NCBI GenBank assembly: GCA_020746835.1 | Contig: JAGPNK010000015.1 | Coordinates: 434,001-498,000 of the forward strand | Reading direction: 5' to 3' | DNA length: 64,000 nucleotides | From: Stachybotrys elegans | Taxonomy: Eukaryota; Ascomycota; Sordariomycetes; Hypocreales; Stachybotryaceae | Part shown: piece after piece, positions 43,773 to 54,629 of the stretch | Numbering within the stretch: the first letter of the stretch is position 1 | Layout of the letters: each line of letters opens with the position of its first letter | Notes under the pieces: model-generated | The model's database searches: none | The model's input: the letters and a program-made list of their open reading frames with translations, nothing else | What the model was told of the DNA's origin: nothing | Translations under genes and position numbers: made by a program

Positions 43773-45622
43773 TTACTCGGCCGTCCAGGCACCGCCCAGC
43801 GCCGGGTTCTGCACCTTGACCAGGAAAGCACCCTGCTCAATCGTGTTGATCAGAATGTACCCTGACGCGAAGCCGGCATAGCTGGACCAACTGCCGACAA
43901 ACTCGAGCACACCGCCAGCCTCCAGCGCATCGTCCTCACGGTACACGTCGAACCAGCCAACCTCGCGGACGCCGCTGCCGTTGGGCTGCTGGGGGATAGA
44001 CGAGATGTCGAGGATGCTGAGGCCGGCACCGTAGTTGGACTGGTAGCTGTAGTTGCCAAAGACGTACCTAGAAAAGAGTTCAGTTAGCATGAGCAAGATG
44101 CGGCCAGGATGCCGGGCGACATACTGGTTGTGGTCAATGGTGATGCGGGGAGCCTGGTAGTATCCCGTCTGCTTGGGGTTCTCCAGGTCGCGAATGTCCC
44201 AGATAAAGGTCGTGGCGTGGCCGTTGGCTCCAGGGCCGCGACCGTCGTGCTCGTCGTACTCGTCGTCCAGGATCAGGAACTCCTGGTTCTCCGTGTCGAG
44301 CACCCAGCCCTGGTGGGTGTAGGTGGCACCCTCGTAGCTAGTGACGGAGACGAGCTCGGGGTACTGCTTGTCCGTGACATCGTAGATGGTCTGAATGACG
44401 TGGTCAGCGTTGCGGTACAGGAGGCGGGCCTGGAGACAATTCTTACCAGACTGTCCTCGTTGTAGCCGTAGCAAATCTCACGACCCTAATTCGCATACTT
44501 GTCAGAACATCTCGCATCACGAGACAATGGAGCCTCATCTCATGCTTACCAGGTACTTCTCGTGGGGACCCTTGTAGACGAGGCACTGAGCATCGTGCAC
44601 ATAGCCGTCCAAGGGAGCGCATCCAGGGGACGTGGGGTTAGATGGGTCTACATCATGCCGTTAGCAACCCGAGCTGGCTCACTGATACATGGTAAAGACA
44701 CCGCAAGTGTACAACAGGGTCGACTTACCGCTGAGATCAATGAAGATGAGGCCGGCTCGGCACGTGTCGTTGCGAGGACGGGCGCCGACGACATAGGCAA
44801 AGTTGGTCGCATCGTTGGTGAGAACGTTGTGGGCGCGACCATCGGGGAGGTTCTACAAACGTCAGAAGAGCCCAACACACTCCAAAAACAATGGACAGGG
44901 ATGATAACATACACCGTAGAAGCCAGTCACGTCGGTGGTGGGATCAAAAGTGACGGGTGAGCGGTAGTCGATATCGAGCAGCTTCTCCAGGTCAAAGATC
45001 TGGATGTGGTGGTTGTACGACTCGCTGCCGACGACGATGTAGTGCTTGAAGACACGGATCTCTCTCCAGATGGCGGCTGCGGCGCCAGCAGTCTGGGGGA
45101 GACGGCCAAGGTAGCGGAGCTTGCCACCTCGAATGACCTATAGCACGCAGCATGTCAGTCATCCCACATTCTTGGTACACTCAGAGTATCTTGGACGGCA
45201 GGGAAACATACCTCAGCGAAGGCGGCACCATCGGCCTGCGCAATGATGGCGAACTCTCGACCATCATTGGAGGTCCAACCCCACGAAGAAGAGCCCAGGC
45301 CGGTCTGGCTGCCCAGAGCCGAGTGAGGGAGGAAGTGGTGCAGGTTCACGTTGTTGCAGCGGAAGAAGAAGTTGGGCTGGTCACGGAAGGGGACCGACCT
45401 GCCGTCGCGGCACTGCGCAAAGTGCAGCTCCGGGTACTCGGTGTCCTCGAGGCTGGCGGCGCGCATGGAAGCGTGCCTGTCCCACTGCTCGTACTTCTCA
45501 GCCATGATGCGCTCGTGCATGACGCCGCTGTCGTACAGCTCGGCAGCGCGCGCCTCATCCTTGGGGATCTCCTTGCCGGCGACAAGGGCCACAAGGGCGG
45601 CGAGAGTAAGTGAGTACTTCAT
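43773..45622 (-). CDS. Secreted choice-of-anchor-B-like beta-propeller protein
   Basis: Seven exons (45622-45212, 45137-44913, 44852-44729, 44647-44550, 44485-44447, 44390-44125, 44067-43773) encode 485 aa; one exon is only 39 nt. The signal peptide is MKYSLTLAALVALVAG. The mature part has LVIVP-type propeller repeats typical of choice-of-anchor B proteins: FAIIAQADGAAFAEVI, HYIVVGSESYNHHIQIFDL, HQGWVLDTENQEFLILDDE, GAGLSILDISSIPQQPNG and GYILINTIEQGAFLVKV. The role of the fungal proteins is unknown; extracellular. The start is set at 45622 because the longer frame begins at TTG. The C-terminus has no anchor. Confidence 0.82.
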
Positions 45623-46982
45623 GGTGATGTCCGGATTGTTCAACAAGCACTGAGGGAGACCAAACTCAGAAGAGGGGGAGGCGGGAGGAGGAGAGAGCGA
45701 GGAGGGTAGAGAGCCAAAGACCCGAGATCAGGCGGCCCATGGATGGCATTTTATCACGACCCCCTTGACATTGCGTGTCCAGACAATTCGATTGGACAAT
45801 GGCGTCCCAAGCACGATGCTGGTTCTTGCATGAGCCGATTCGGCAGGTCGAAAGACGGCCACGGTAGCGATCGGCACGAACCGCAAAAGTGCCGACCCAT
45901 CCTTGCCTCTAAAAGGAGGACCCTTTGCACAAACATCGGCTTCCCCTCCCCCTGCGTCGCCACGCGTTCTCTCTTCTCTTGTTGGTTCTTTTGGTTCTTT
46001 TGTGGCTTCGACGTTCTAGACCCCCTGCGGGAGTGCGGCTTAAGACGGCAGGCCAACCCGACTGTCGATGCTTTGAAATCCGCAATGCAACGTTCCAAGG
46101 CCGAGGATATGCAGCCGGCGGACATGTTTAGCCGGAGATAGTGGTACTCGTCTCGTCTTGGCAAGTGGCACGATCGTGCTGCTTTGGTCTTCTTGTCGTC
46201 TTGGATTCTTTTCTTGGCGCCTTGGACGGCTCAGTGGATGATCCGTACCAAGGGATCAAAGACCGGACGTACAGTCACGCCTCATAAAGGGTCATGGAAG
46301 AATTACTGGATCGGAATACGAAAGGTGTGATGACTGCAGTATTAGAACAAGGGTGAGCCAAGCACGTCATCAGTCTTGTGTATAGTGTAATATTCCACTG
46401 GATAAATAGCCTCTGTTCTGGGAGTCTCCAGTATACCCTCATCTTACCCAAAGATTCACTTGCACTCATATACATAGATGTCGTTAGAGAGATGTCAAAG
46501 CCCTTAGTCTTCCAGAGTTCTCGGTAACCAGTAGGGATAGCAACTGTTGCTCTTTCTCCCATGATTCACCTCATGTACTGATCTGCTTCCCTTGAGGAAT
46601 CGAGTTTCTTTGACCGTCTGGATGGGGAACCGATGCAGTTTCGTCAGGCAAAATTTTGCGTGAGCTGTGCAATTCCTCTGCAGCAATGGCCTGTCAGCTA
46701 TGAGTGGCAATATCATTCAGCCAGTATCTGAGTCCAATAACCATTTTGTCTGGCTCTTAGCAGAATTTGGAGTATACGACCGCGGTGTAGATGAAGAAGC
46801 CGTACCTACCACTACCTTGTTTAAAGTCCATGAAGACGCAATGGTAAAACGCTCTAAGTTGCTGATCCTGTGCCTGCCATTAGGGCTGACTCAGATCACC
46901 CCGCCTTTGCTTGCTGCAAGTAGCAATTTGCGGGAGCCCTATGTGAGAGACAACGTTCACCGTCTCTCTTCATCCTTTCATA
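45623..46982. other. Intergenic region at the core/accessory boundary
   Basis: About 1.36 kb between divergent genes. No gene is supported; short frames near 46275-46716 (minus) and 46667-46999 (plus) lack good structure. Base composition shifts from G/C-rich to more A/T-rich at about 46.3 kb. Confidence 0.4.
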
Positions 46983-47735
46983 ATGAAATATTATTCTAGG
47001 TCCCAACACTGGTCGTTCAATGATGGTCCAAAGTTCTTGCACACGACTATAATTTTCAAGGATAACTCGGATTACTACATAACCCAGAGTGGCGATCCCG
47101 ACATTGGTGTGCTCGAGCCTATTGACATGACACTGTTGGAGCCTAAGAAGATACCGCTTGAACATATATCGCCACTCTGGGAGAAAGGACTTACCATCTG
47201 TCCCGAACCTAACCGGAATGGCATCTTCAAAAAGACGCCAGACCTTCCTAGTTACGATGGAAGTCCCAGGCTGGCCAACCCAATGCTGGAGGAGGCCCGA
47301 GTCTGCGAGACAATTCTCCATCATCCGCACCCGAACGTGGCGCTATATCTTGGCTGTGTTGTGGCCGATGGAAGGATCACAGCGCTGTGCTTTGAAAGAT
47401 ATTCACAGACGGTCGAGGATCAACTCAGCATGGGACGCAAAATTGATAGGCACCACTTCCTCACGCAGGTTCAGCGAGGCCTTGGGCATCTGCATAGCCT
47501 TGACCTGGTGCATAACTTCATATGGCCCGGCAGTATCATGTCCGCAGATGGCCATGGGGAGCGCTTTGTCATTATCAATTTTGGTTTATGCGTTCGTAGG
47601 GGAAGCGCACTTCCACAGACGCTGGACCCTATACCCGTGCTCGACAACGCGACAACAGCCGAGTTTGAAAATGACGAGTTTGCATTTCAGAAACTCATAG
47701 AGGAGTTTGATGAAAGGCAAAGAGGTGTTGACTGA
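46983..47735 (+). CDS. Kinase-fold protein with degraded active site (pseudokinase)
   Basis: Single exon, 250 aa. It follows the fungal kinase-like layout with an N-terminal lobe (FLHTTIIFKDNSDYYITQSG), a hinge-like stretch (ALCFERYSQTVEDQL) and a C-lobe helix (GLGHLHSLDLVHN). Where active relatives have H-N-D-x-N-P-x-N, this protein has HNFIWPGSIM: the catalytic Asp, the downstream Asn and its neighbour are changed. The DFG-like metal site reads IINFGLC, with Asn in place of Asp. Catalysis by the usual mechanism is therefore unlikely. The frame is open to its end, so this is a coding pseudokinase or an early-stage decaying gene. The last 40 residues hold an acidic helical tail. The ATG at 46983 is followed by a possible acceptor-like TCTAG, so an upstream exon is not excluded. 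Confidence 0.68.
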   Translation: MKYYSRSQHWSFNDGPKFLHTTIIFKDNSDYYITQSGDPDIGVLEPIDMTLLEPKKIPLEHISPLWEKGLTICPEPNRNGIFKKTPDLPSYDGSPRLANPMLEEARVCETILHHPHPNVALYLGCVVADGRITALCFERYSQTVEDQLSMGRKIDRHHFLTQVQRGLGHLHSLDLVHNFIWPGSIMSADGHGERFVIINFGLCVRRGSALPQTLDPIPVLDNATTAEFENDEFAFQKLIEEFDERQRGVD

Positions 47736-48768
47736 TAGGGAGTAAGATAAGAAGACTGAAGAGGGCCCAATAGATACGATTAGGGTGGTCACGAGTATGT
47801 GCAGAACCAGGTCACTTGCGTATTTAAATGACAGGCCGAATTCCGCATCAATCACTCGACCATTTACTCCATCGCAAAGTTGCTGACGGGAATCAAGTTC
47901 TTGGACAAGGAATTGGGAAAATAAAATACAGTGGTAGCATAAATGGAAGCCCTTGTCAGAACACATGTAAGGGCTAGGGATAGGCCGAGGAACGGTATGT
48001 ACATATATCAAGAGGCCAGTCAGGCAACTGTAGGTGCCTAAAACAGTCACTCGCTGGTGATTTAGACGGCGCGCTTATGTGGAATTTGATTCAGGGCTAT
48101 GATGAGCTGCTCCAACTCCCATATTCCATCCCATTCGAGGGTACTCGTAGCACGACCAGTTAGGACGATGGCTAGAGTGTAGGGAAGGGGCGTGGGGCCT
48201 TGCTATCGCTCTTACACAACTGATGTGGTTCTAAATGTGAATTTCCCACATCCTGCTGGAATTCACCATGGTCCATACAGCAATTGTGCGGGATTGTCCA
48301 ATAAGATAGACGTGTTTGCGATACACGTGGCGTCGGGGGTGATATGGTTCCGGTCGTCACACATCCACATGAATACTCGACTAAGACAAGATGGAAGGGC
48401 AGCCTGCATTTGATGGCTGTGATTTGATGCCGATAGTTGCTTGTATACAGGATCTGGTGGCTCTTAATGGGGCTCGTTTTCACCATAGCACTGCTGGTCC
48501 CTATGGAAGTTTGTCTAGCGCCGATTTCTCTCCCATTCATCCTCGATCGCCTCATCCCTCTTGTTCTATGACTTGGTGACCTTAGGGGAGCCTATTTCTC
48601 CGAGCCTCTGCTTAACATGCGCCGGGTACTCTCTGCTGTGCTCTACGCTGGTGCTGCTGATGCGTTCTATATGAGGCCATGTTAGTTTAAGCCATTTAAA
48701 CTTTATACTTAAAAGGGTGTACAGTGCGGAAAAACACTGTAAGCATAGCATAGAAGACAGACGCCCTA
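47736..48768. other. A/T-rich intergenic region
   Basis: About 1 kb with no gene-like frame. The frame at 48172-48555 (minus) has no good codon use. It ends at the left border of the first MITE. Confidence 0.4.
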
Positions 48769-49023
48769 TCCCTTTGAGTGTGCGAAGGTGCAGGCCATGT
48801 ATACAACTCACATACCCCTCAATTTAAGTCGGTACAAGAAGCAACTTTGATCCCTTCTCTATGCAATTACTGTATAATGTAGCTATATGTATCTTGCAGG
48901 AATGCGGTGACTTCTATCATAGCCTAATTTCTTAAGAAACCAAAGTCACTATTTTTTTCTGCATTTTTATTGGCCAAAAACCCTGTCTGTGACATGGCCT
49001 GCACCTTCGCACACTCAAAGGGA
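48769..49023. mobile_element. MITE copy A, mariner-type (255 bp, TA duplication)
   Basis: The left end TCCCTTTGAGTGTGCGAAGG and the right end are perfect inverted repeats over about 30 bp, both continuing GTGCAGGCCATGT inward. TA dinucleotides flank the element at 48767-48768 and 49024-49025. The inside is A/T-rich and has no coding capacity. A diverged copy of identical length lies at 50378-50632. TA target sites and long inverted repeats fit a non-autonomous Tc1/mariner-type element. Confidence 0.85.
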
Positions 49024-49206
49024 TATCCGTTAGAGGATGGAAGTAGGGGTGTAGGCCGCCAGGCCCTTCCCACCGACGTTAATAAACAACAACAACAGTG
49101 TGGGGAAAAAAACAATAGTATGTCCAAAAAATAGTGGCCTTGCTACCCGCAGGACCAAAGAACAGAGTCAAACAGTAAAGGAAATTGGATCTATTTATAA
49201 GGGATT

Positions 49207-50105
49207 CTAGTCATTAGCTAGGTCTGATGTAACAAAAACAACAAGCACTGCTCCATAGGCTGCAGTGGCAGCCAGAAGCTCTACTCTCCGAGCATTAGTG
49301 AGAACTCCGACACAAGAAGCAAAGAATATCATGAAAAATGCAATTAGTCCCAGGCGGGCCGCGGACCCTGTTACAAAGTATAGAGTCAGGACTGCTCCAA
49401 TGAGCAAGACCATTGCGACTACAGCATTGATAATGGCGACTGCCAGCTCGACATGCCGTTCGGGAAAGAATATTGTAGTATGCGCTAGCCCCTGCCGTCG
49501 TGCATGGAGATGGAATGGCCAATGATTCCGAAGAAGTCGTGACAATGGATCTCTGTTTCGCATTGATCGCAATGCTATCAGGTCTTCGGGAGAATCCAGA
49601 GCGAATTTTGCAAGTCCACCGAGGACAGGGCCTACGTCTCTTCCATCTTCTGCAGGGAATTCGCCTTTAAACCACTTGCGGAACGCTGATAGAGCACGAT
49701 GGCTCGGGGCCTCAAGCCTTGCGATTTGACTTTGAAGAAGCAATGCTTCATCTATTCCTCACAGTCAGCGTGCAGACCAAGCAACATTCTCTGTGATGGC
49801 TGACGGTATTCTTTAATTTTTGACTGCAAGTTATCGACGAGCTTCGCTGCCGCTGCATCCTTCCTCAAACTCTCCCACGTTCTCGCCACTATTCGCTTAT
49901 CAAGGCTACTCCTGTAGGCCGCATCATGGGCCTTCACTTCTGCCTCTAGCACAATCAATTCGCTCTGGAGATGCAGGAGGTTGCGCGCACCGAGCTGATC
50001 GAACTTGCGATATATGTAAGTCTCGTTGTCTAGGTCACGAGCCATCCAGGCTGCGACTGCAGCATATCCATTGCGGTGTAATTCTGGGTAAGCCTCGATA
50101 TCCAT
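49207..50105 (-). CDS. DUF6594-type membrane protein
   Basis: Two exons (50105-49805 and 49751-49207, intron 53 bp) encode 281 aa. The N-terminal half has the family's GYAAVAAWMARDLDNETYIYRKFDQLGARNLLHLQSEL pattern in two blocks (position 12 on) and helices with ALLLQSQIARLEAP after the splice. Three membrane helices close the protein (AVAIINAVVAMVLLIGAVL, LGLIAFFMIFFASCVGVL, LLAATAAYGAVLVVFV), as I know for DUF6594 (PF20237). Function unknown. The 5' end is uncertain: a possible further exon at 50196-50300 splices in frame (GTTATA to CCTAG at 50107) but has no ATG in its frame. The gene sits between two MITEs, 183 bp and 272 bp away, so promoter or first exon could have been affected. Confidence 0.72.
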
Positions 50106-50377
50106 ATCTAGGTTCGATCATTTGGATACAGGGAGCATGGCGAGAAAAACTGTACGACGCCAAGGCGAATGCTTCTCTAGATGGGGAAATGGTCCTTTAT
50201 AACCTTGAGAATGTGAAGTAGAAAGACCATGAACTGCCGCGGCGACATCACTGGCTTCATTTTCCTTATCCGCGACATCTGACTCACGACTGCTATCGTG
50301 ACGTTGGGCATTCACCCGTAAATTTCTTCACTCCTTGCAGGAAGCCCAACTGGGCTTACGCATGTCACGCAAATGTA

Positions 50378-50632
50378 TCTCTTGGAGGGTGGTAAGGTAC
50401 CCTCAATGTATTCGACCCCCACATACGGAGTACCTCTCAATTTAATCAGTACAAGAAGTAACTTCGATCTATTCCATGTTAAAGAAATATATAGTGTAGC
50501 TATATGTACCTGGCAGAAATATCAGCACTTCTATTATAGCTTAGGAGACGCAGGCTATGACTTTCCCCCGCATTTTTATTGGTTAAAACCCCTATCTGTG
50601 ACATTGAGAGCACCTTACCACACTTAAAGGGA
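50378..50632. mobile_element. MITE copy B, same family as copy A (255 bp, TA duplication)
   Basis: Same length and same internal landmarks as copy A (TCAATTTAA..AGTACAAGAAG, GTAGCTATATGTACCT, GCATTTTTATTGG), with many point differences. The inverted ends (TCTCTTGGAGGGTGGTAAGG and its right partner) are imperfect, and TA flanks the element at 50376-50377 and 50633-50634. Its diverged ends suggest an older insertion than copy A. Confidence 0.8.
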
Positions 50633-50792
50633 TACACATGCAGTTGGTTAGCTGCGCCTCGTTAGGCTTCCCGGAGGGCATCTACCTCTGGGATGTATTG
50701 TCCTCCTTGCTGCTGCCTCATTAATGAAGCCTCATTACCCCATCCCCTTTTCGCAGTTACGCCGTCATTATTGTTCGTCGCCCAAAACAATC

Positions 50793-52297
50793 ATGTCTAA
50801 TATTCGTCGTATGTGATCATGAAACAAGATTCCCCAAGTTCCTTACGTACTAATTTACGCATCCTAGCTACCCGCAGGGACAACAAGAAGACAATATGCC
50901 GGAATATTCTTATCTATGGACATTGCCGATATGAAGCTTCAGGTAATCGGAGGCAGGAATGATATCACGGTTGGCTTGCTAATCAATATGGACAGGTTGC
51001 AGCTTTGGTCACGTTCTAGCACAAACGGTGGTGAAGCTGCAACATGAAATCGGCCAGGACTGGGAAATCAAGGGAATGTTGAATGGCATACCCGTTCATG
51101 CCTTTCCAGACACCGGATCGGACATGGATATCGTGTCCAAAGACTGGGTAGATCGCCACCACCTGCAGGTCAACGAAAACTCCGCCTCCATCATCCAGTT
51201 GCCGAACAACCGGATAGCACAGTCCGTTGGAACCATTTCACTACACTTCCGCTTCGAAGACGATTTAGTAGCTTACCACCGCGTGTTCCATGTACTGCCT
51301 AACTGTCTTAGAGAATTCATTCTCGGCCGCGACTTCCTCATGTTCACCGGAACGCTCACCAAGTTCACTCATCGCCTAGTGAAGAGAATATGTTCTAGCA
51401 ACCAAGTCCATCACCTGATGAGCGTAGGGCTGCCGACACATCGAATCCAAGGCTCACTCAACGGTCAAACCGTGAACGCCATCCCGGACACAGGGTCAGA
51501 TGTGATGCTCATATCGAGAAGATATGCTGAGAGACGCGAGTTCGACATCAAGACGGGCGAAAATCACACAACGACCTTGGAATTTGCAGATGGCTCTTGC
51601 ACACGGACCAGCGGCGTGGTCTTTAACCTTGAATGGAAATTTGGGCTCGCAGGGGGCTTGGTATCCTCACCACGATATGCGGGAGGCTTTAGCTCCGACG
51701 AGAAAGTTTCCAGCCCAGTTCCGGAGATCGACGAATGGGACACCAATGATATTACCGACGAAAACACGACCTTCCTGTGCAATTTTCATGTCCTGGACGA
51801 CCTGCAATTTGATGTCATTCTAAGAAAGGACTTGCTCTACGATGCCAAAGTTTTCACTGCCTTTGAAGATTGCCTCTTCAAAGATGCTCCTGCAAAACTG
51901 GCCCAGCTCAACATCATCAAAGACGTCAGTAAAGAGAAGTGCAAGGAGCTGTACTCGATTCCCCGTAGGTTCGATCTTAGGTAGCATTTGGCATAACGCT
52001 AACACATTTTCAGAGGAAGAGTTAAGGATTCTGCGAGACTTACAGGATTTGGACGCCATGAACAACATGTCGGCGCTACCGCAAACCAACGCACAGTCTG
52101 CGACCACATCGACGCTTGTGCCGTCGAGTAGCTCAACTGCCCCAATTCTTGGCCCCACCTCATTAACTTTGGATCAGGGTCAACTTACTGTATCAACCCA
52201 TGTATCTATATCGCGGAAAATTACCTCTCGATTTTCCATCGCCAGAAAGCTGCGGCACAGTCAACAGAAGGTGCAAGATCAAAATAAAAGTCATTAG
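50793..52297 (+). CDS. CCCH zinc finger fused to two tandem retropepsin-like domains
   Basis: Four exons (50793-50808, 50868-50942, 50996-51964, 52014-52297; introns 59, 53 and 49 bp) encode 447 aa. The first two small exons supply a CCCH finger, C16-x8-C25-x6-C32-x3-H36 (CRNILIYGHCRYEASGC), with spacing and wording like the N-terminal finger of the deadenylase subunit PAN3. Two aspartic-protease-like domains follow, each with an intact DTGSD: Asp69 (HAFPDTGSDMDIVS) and Asp195 (NAIPDTGSDVMLIS). The first ends in the retropepsin-type ILGRDFL, the second in ILRKDLL. The C-terminal 100 residues are Ser/Thr-rich with a basic end. There is no reverse transcriptase, RNase H or integrase nearby, so this is not an active retroelement. 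The main frame has no ATG of its own at the start, which supports the upstream exons. Function unknown. Confidence 0.72.
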
Positions 52298-52816
52298 AGA
52301 AATGGAACACGCTTGTTGACTCGCAGGGTGCCTCTAATCCAGTGTATTGTGCTTGATTGACTGTCTAGGCTTATTCCTGCCTCTTTATCTTGTGTTTGGT
52401 TCCGTGTCTTCTTGGCAAGTTACTACACAATTGTTTTCACGCGGGGTTCGACCAGTCAGTACCTGGCGAGCATGTTGAATTGTTGGCACGTCAAATCAGG
52501 CAGCCATGCGCGAGTTCTAGTTCTGGTGTCTGCCTCTAAACTTACAAGATGGCTGGAGAGCTGCAGCACGGGCGGGAGAAACGCGCCTACTTTGACTACA
52601 ATAAGCCCCGCCTCTTGACAAACGCTGCCCCACAGAGCTGACACCTTGTCGCCAACCCGCAGCGACCACATACCAACAATCATGCTCCCTCTGACACCTG
52701 CCTGGATCACTTGGGCTTCCATGATCAGGCGTCACTGATCTAGAGCGTGAATACCTTCAGGCTTGTGATGTGAAGCCATAGATTTTGAATACCCTTGCAA
52801 GTCTTCTATCAAGCGG
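52298..52816. other. Intergenic region
   Basis: About 520 bp. A minus-strand frame at 52456-52722 is open but has no recognisable domain or splice context. Nothing is called. Confidence 0.35.
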
Positions 52817-52888
52817 AATGTGGGATTTCCCGTTCGTGTGCCCCAATGGGATACAGACCAGTGACTTCGAGGAGGCCCCCTCTGACGA
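52817..52888 (+). repeat. Left copy of a 72 bp inverted duplication
   Basis: Matches the reverse complement of 54649-54720 at 69 of 72 bases. In this copy the sequence can be read as MWDFPFVCPNGIQTSDFEEA but no start exon like that of the right copy exists, so it looks like an exon fragment. The copies enclose the kinase gene at 53239. Confidence 0.85.
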
Positions 52889-53238
52889 TAAAGACGATAT
52901 CAAATCAATAGATAACAATTTACCCTGTACGCAAGGGCAGCCTGACGATGGCCTCGTTGTTGTTCTTCTCTACTGTTTACGACTGCATTGGTTGCCTGGG
53001 CACTAGGCACCACCTCTACTGTTTATTTGCTCTCTACTGCTTACACCCTATACTGCACACTCCTTTCCTCATCATAGATAACAATTTTACTAATTATTAA
53101 TAATATTTAGTTATAAGAATTTCATGTGCATTGCAAGACGTAAGTGAATTGCCTAGCATAACGCGTCGATCTTTCTGTCAACATAAACCCTTCAACCTCA
53201 ATTAGTTTACACAGTTGAGAAGCGTCCAGATCACTGTA
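52889..53238. other. A/T-rich intergenic stretch with short repeats
   Basis: Contains CTCTACTGTTTA-type short repeats (three copies between 52968 and 53042) and two copies of ATAGATAACAATTT (52910 and 53078). No gene was seen. Confidence 0.5.
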
Positions 53239-54090
53239 TCAACCGTGAAGTATGGCATCTCCAACTGCTTCAGCAGTCAAGAAGTAACCAGTCCAGCACC
53301 CATAAATGACCCGACCAAATTGTAGATGTTCTGTTGCTGGGAATTCTTGACGCTGGAAGCGGCATTGAATTTCTTCATCATCTAAACCACTAAAGACCTC
53401 CTTACCATCCATGATGAAGAATAAGACTGAACCTAGTCCAAAGATATCGTCGGCTTCAGTAGGTATATAACCTTGCCCCCATAGTCTCGCTTGATACCTC
53501 GGTCCTGGAGCGCTAGGCGGAGCAGGGCTTTCAGGAATCGAACTCCCAGCGAAATCGCAGATTCGGATATCTAAATTACCATCGAGTAAGAAGTTGCGGG
53601 GGGCAACGTCGGCATGCTTGATCTCCTTGGCGTGAAGAGTAGCTAGAGCCTGAGCTGCTTGGACGGCCCATTTCGTGCGAATGGTAGGGTCAGCATCACA
53701 CCTTGCCATATAATCATCAAGGCTTCCATTCCTTTGATGTTCCAACGTCAAAGTGCACAAGGCAGGATCCCAACCTATAAATTTTGGGATAAAAGGGATA
53801 TCTCCAAGCATTTGGTATACCGTATATTCGCGTTCCATTCCATGGCGATTCATCGATTCTGCTTTCGGGTTGAGGGGATTCTCCAGGGGCGTCTTGACGA
53901 TTTCTCCCGTAGGGAGACGCTCAATACGAGCCGTTGCTCCGTTGCATATGAAATAGCCCTTTCGAATATAGTAAATCTGGCCAGGCATGCCGGATTTTGG
54001 GATTTGGAAGACTGCATCAGGCCATGTTGGGTGTTCCTTTCGTTCCCATTCCCCAGGAATGGGGATGTATTCGACCGAGACTGAGGATGA
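53239..54090 (-). CDS. Protein kinase-like gene (5' end unresolved)
   Basis: The main exon ends at 53239 and begins at a good acceptor (CTAAC then ACCAG, boundary at 54090), giving about 283 residues. The catalytic loop HADVAPRNFLLD holds the Asp and Asn of a working kinase, and the metal site is CDFAGSS (DFA instead of DFG). A hinge-like ALCTLTLEHQRNGSLDDYM and a C-lobe DIFGLGSVLFFIMDGKEVF are present; the Gly-rich loop is poorly conserved. It belongs to the fungal-specific kinase-like families often multiplied in accessory regions. The first exon could not be fixed: a nearby ATG at 54277 (MTTHSEV) does not join in frame through a standard intron. The gene lies inside a 72 bp inverted duplication. 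Confidence 0.7.
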   Translation of the reverse strand, partial: SSSVSVEYIPIPGEWERKEHPTWPDAVFQIPKSGMPGQIYYIRKGYFICNGATARIERLPTGEIVKTPLENPLNPKAESMNRHGMEREYTVYQMLGDIPFIPKFIGWDPALCTLTLEHQRNGSLDDYMARCDADPTIRTKWAVQAAQALATLHAKEIKHADVAPRNFLLDGNLDIRICDFAGSSIPESPAPPSAPGPRYQARLWGQGYIPTEADDIFGLGSVLFFIMDGKEVFSGLDDEEIQCRFQRQEFPATEHLQFGRVIYGCWTGYFLTAEAVGDAILHG

Positions 54091-54629
54091 CTGGTCCACA
54101 AGGTTAGCACAACCATTGGTGACTATAGGGGATCATAAACACATGCTTGGTCGTTGAGACCGGGAGAGTCGCTTGTAAATAGAGTGAGGGGTGATAATGT
54201 AGGAGTCTGTAAACAAGGCGGTAAGCATATAACTCCAGTCCGTGGATGTGCATACCAACTTCAGAGTGTGTTGTCATATTGGAGTTCGCATTTTTGCCAT
54301 TCACCGAGCTAAAAACAAATGGTAAAAGCTTCGCGGGAGAAAAGGGGGTTGGCGCTGGATTGATATCGGGTGAAGCGGAAGAATGTATAATCCGTATCTT
54401 GCATCAAGTAACAAGCATTGAATAACGAGAAACAAGTCAGCCACTGAAACTGGCGTGTCTGTCTGCGGTTTTCTGACTAACCCTCTAAACAGAACATCCT
54501 ACTAGGAAGATGCATCTGACAGACCATTTCCAGCGATTAAATGCCTAAGAGACCAAACCAAAATGGCCCAATTAACATTTATAGAAGACGTCTCTCCTAG
54601 AGAGCATATATGATTAAAATATAAGCCTT

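Noticed and set aside
50996..51984. Reading the DTGS gene as a retrotransposon gag-pol remnant
   Set aside because: No reverse transcriptase, RNase H, integrase or long terminal repeats are present and the frame is spliced and intact, which fits a host gene better.
52456..52722. Minus-strand frame of 88 codons that reads smoothly
   Set aside because: No start context, partner exon or family resemblance found; could be a decayed gene piece but not supportable.
54091..54300. First exon for the kinase at 53239 beginning MTTHSEV
   Set aside because: Joining it to the main exon breaks phase with a standard donor; only a poor GTTTAC donor would fit, so the 5' end is left open.
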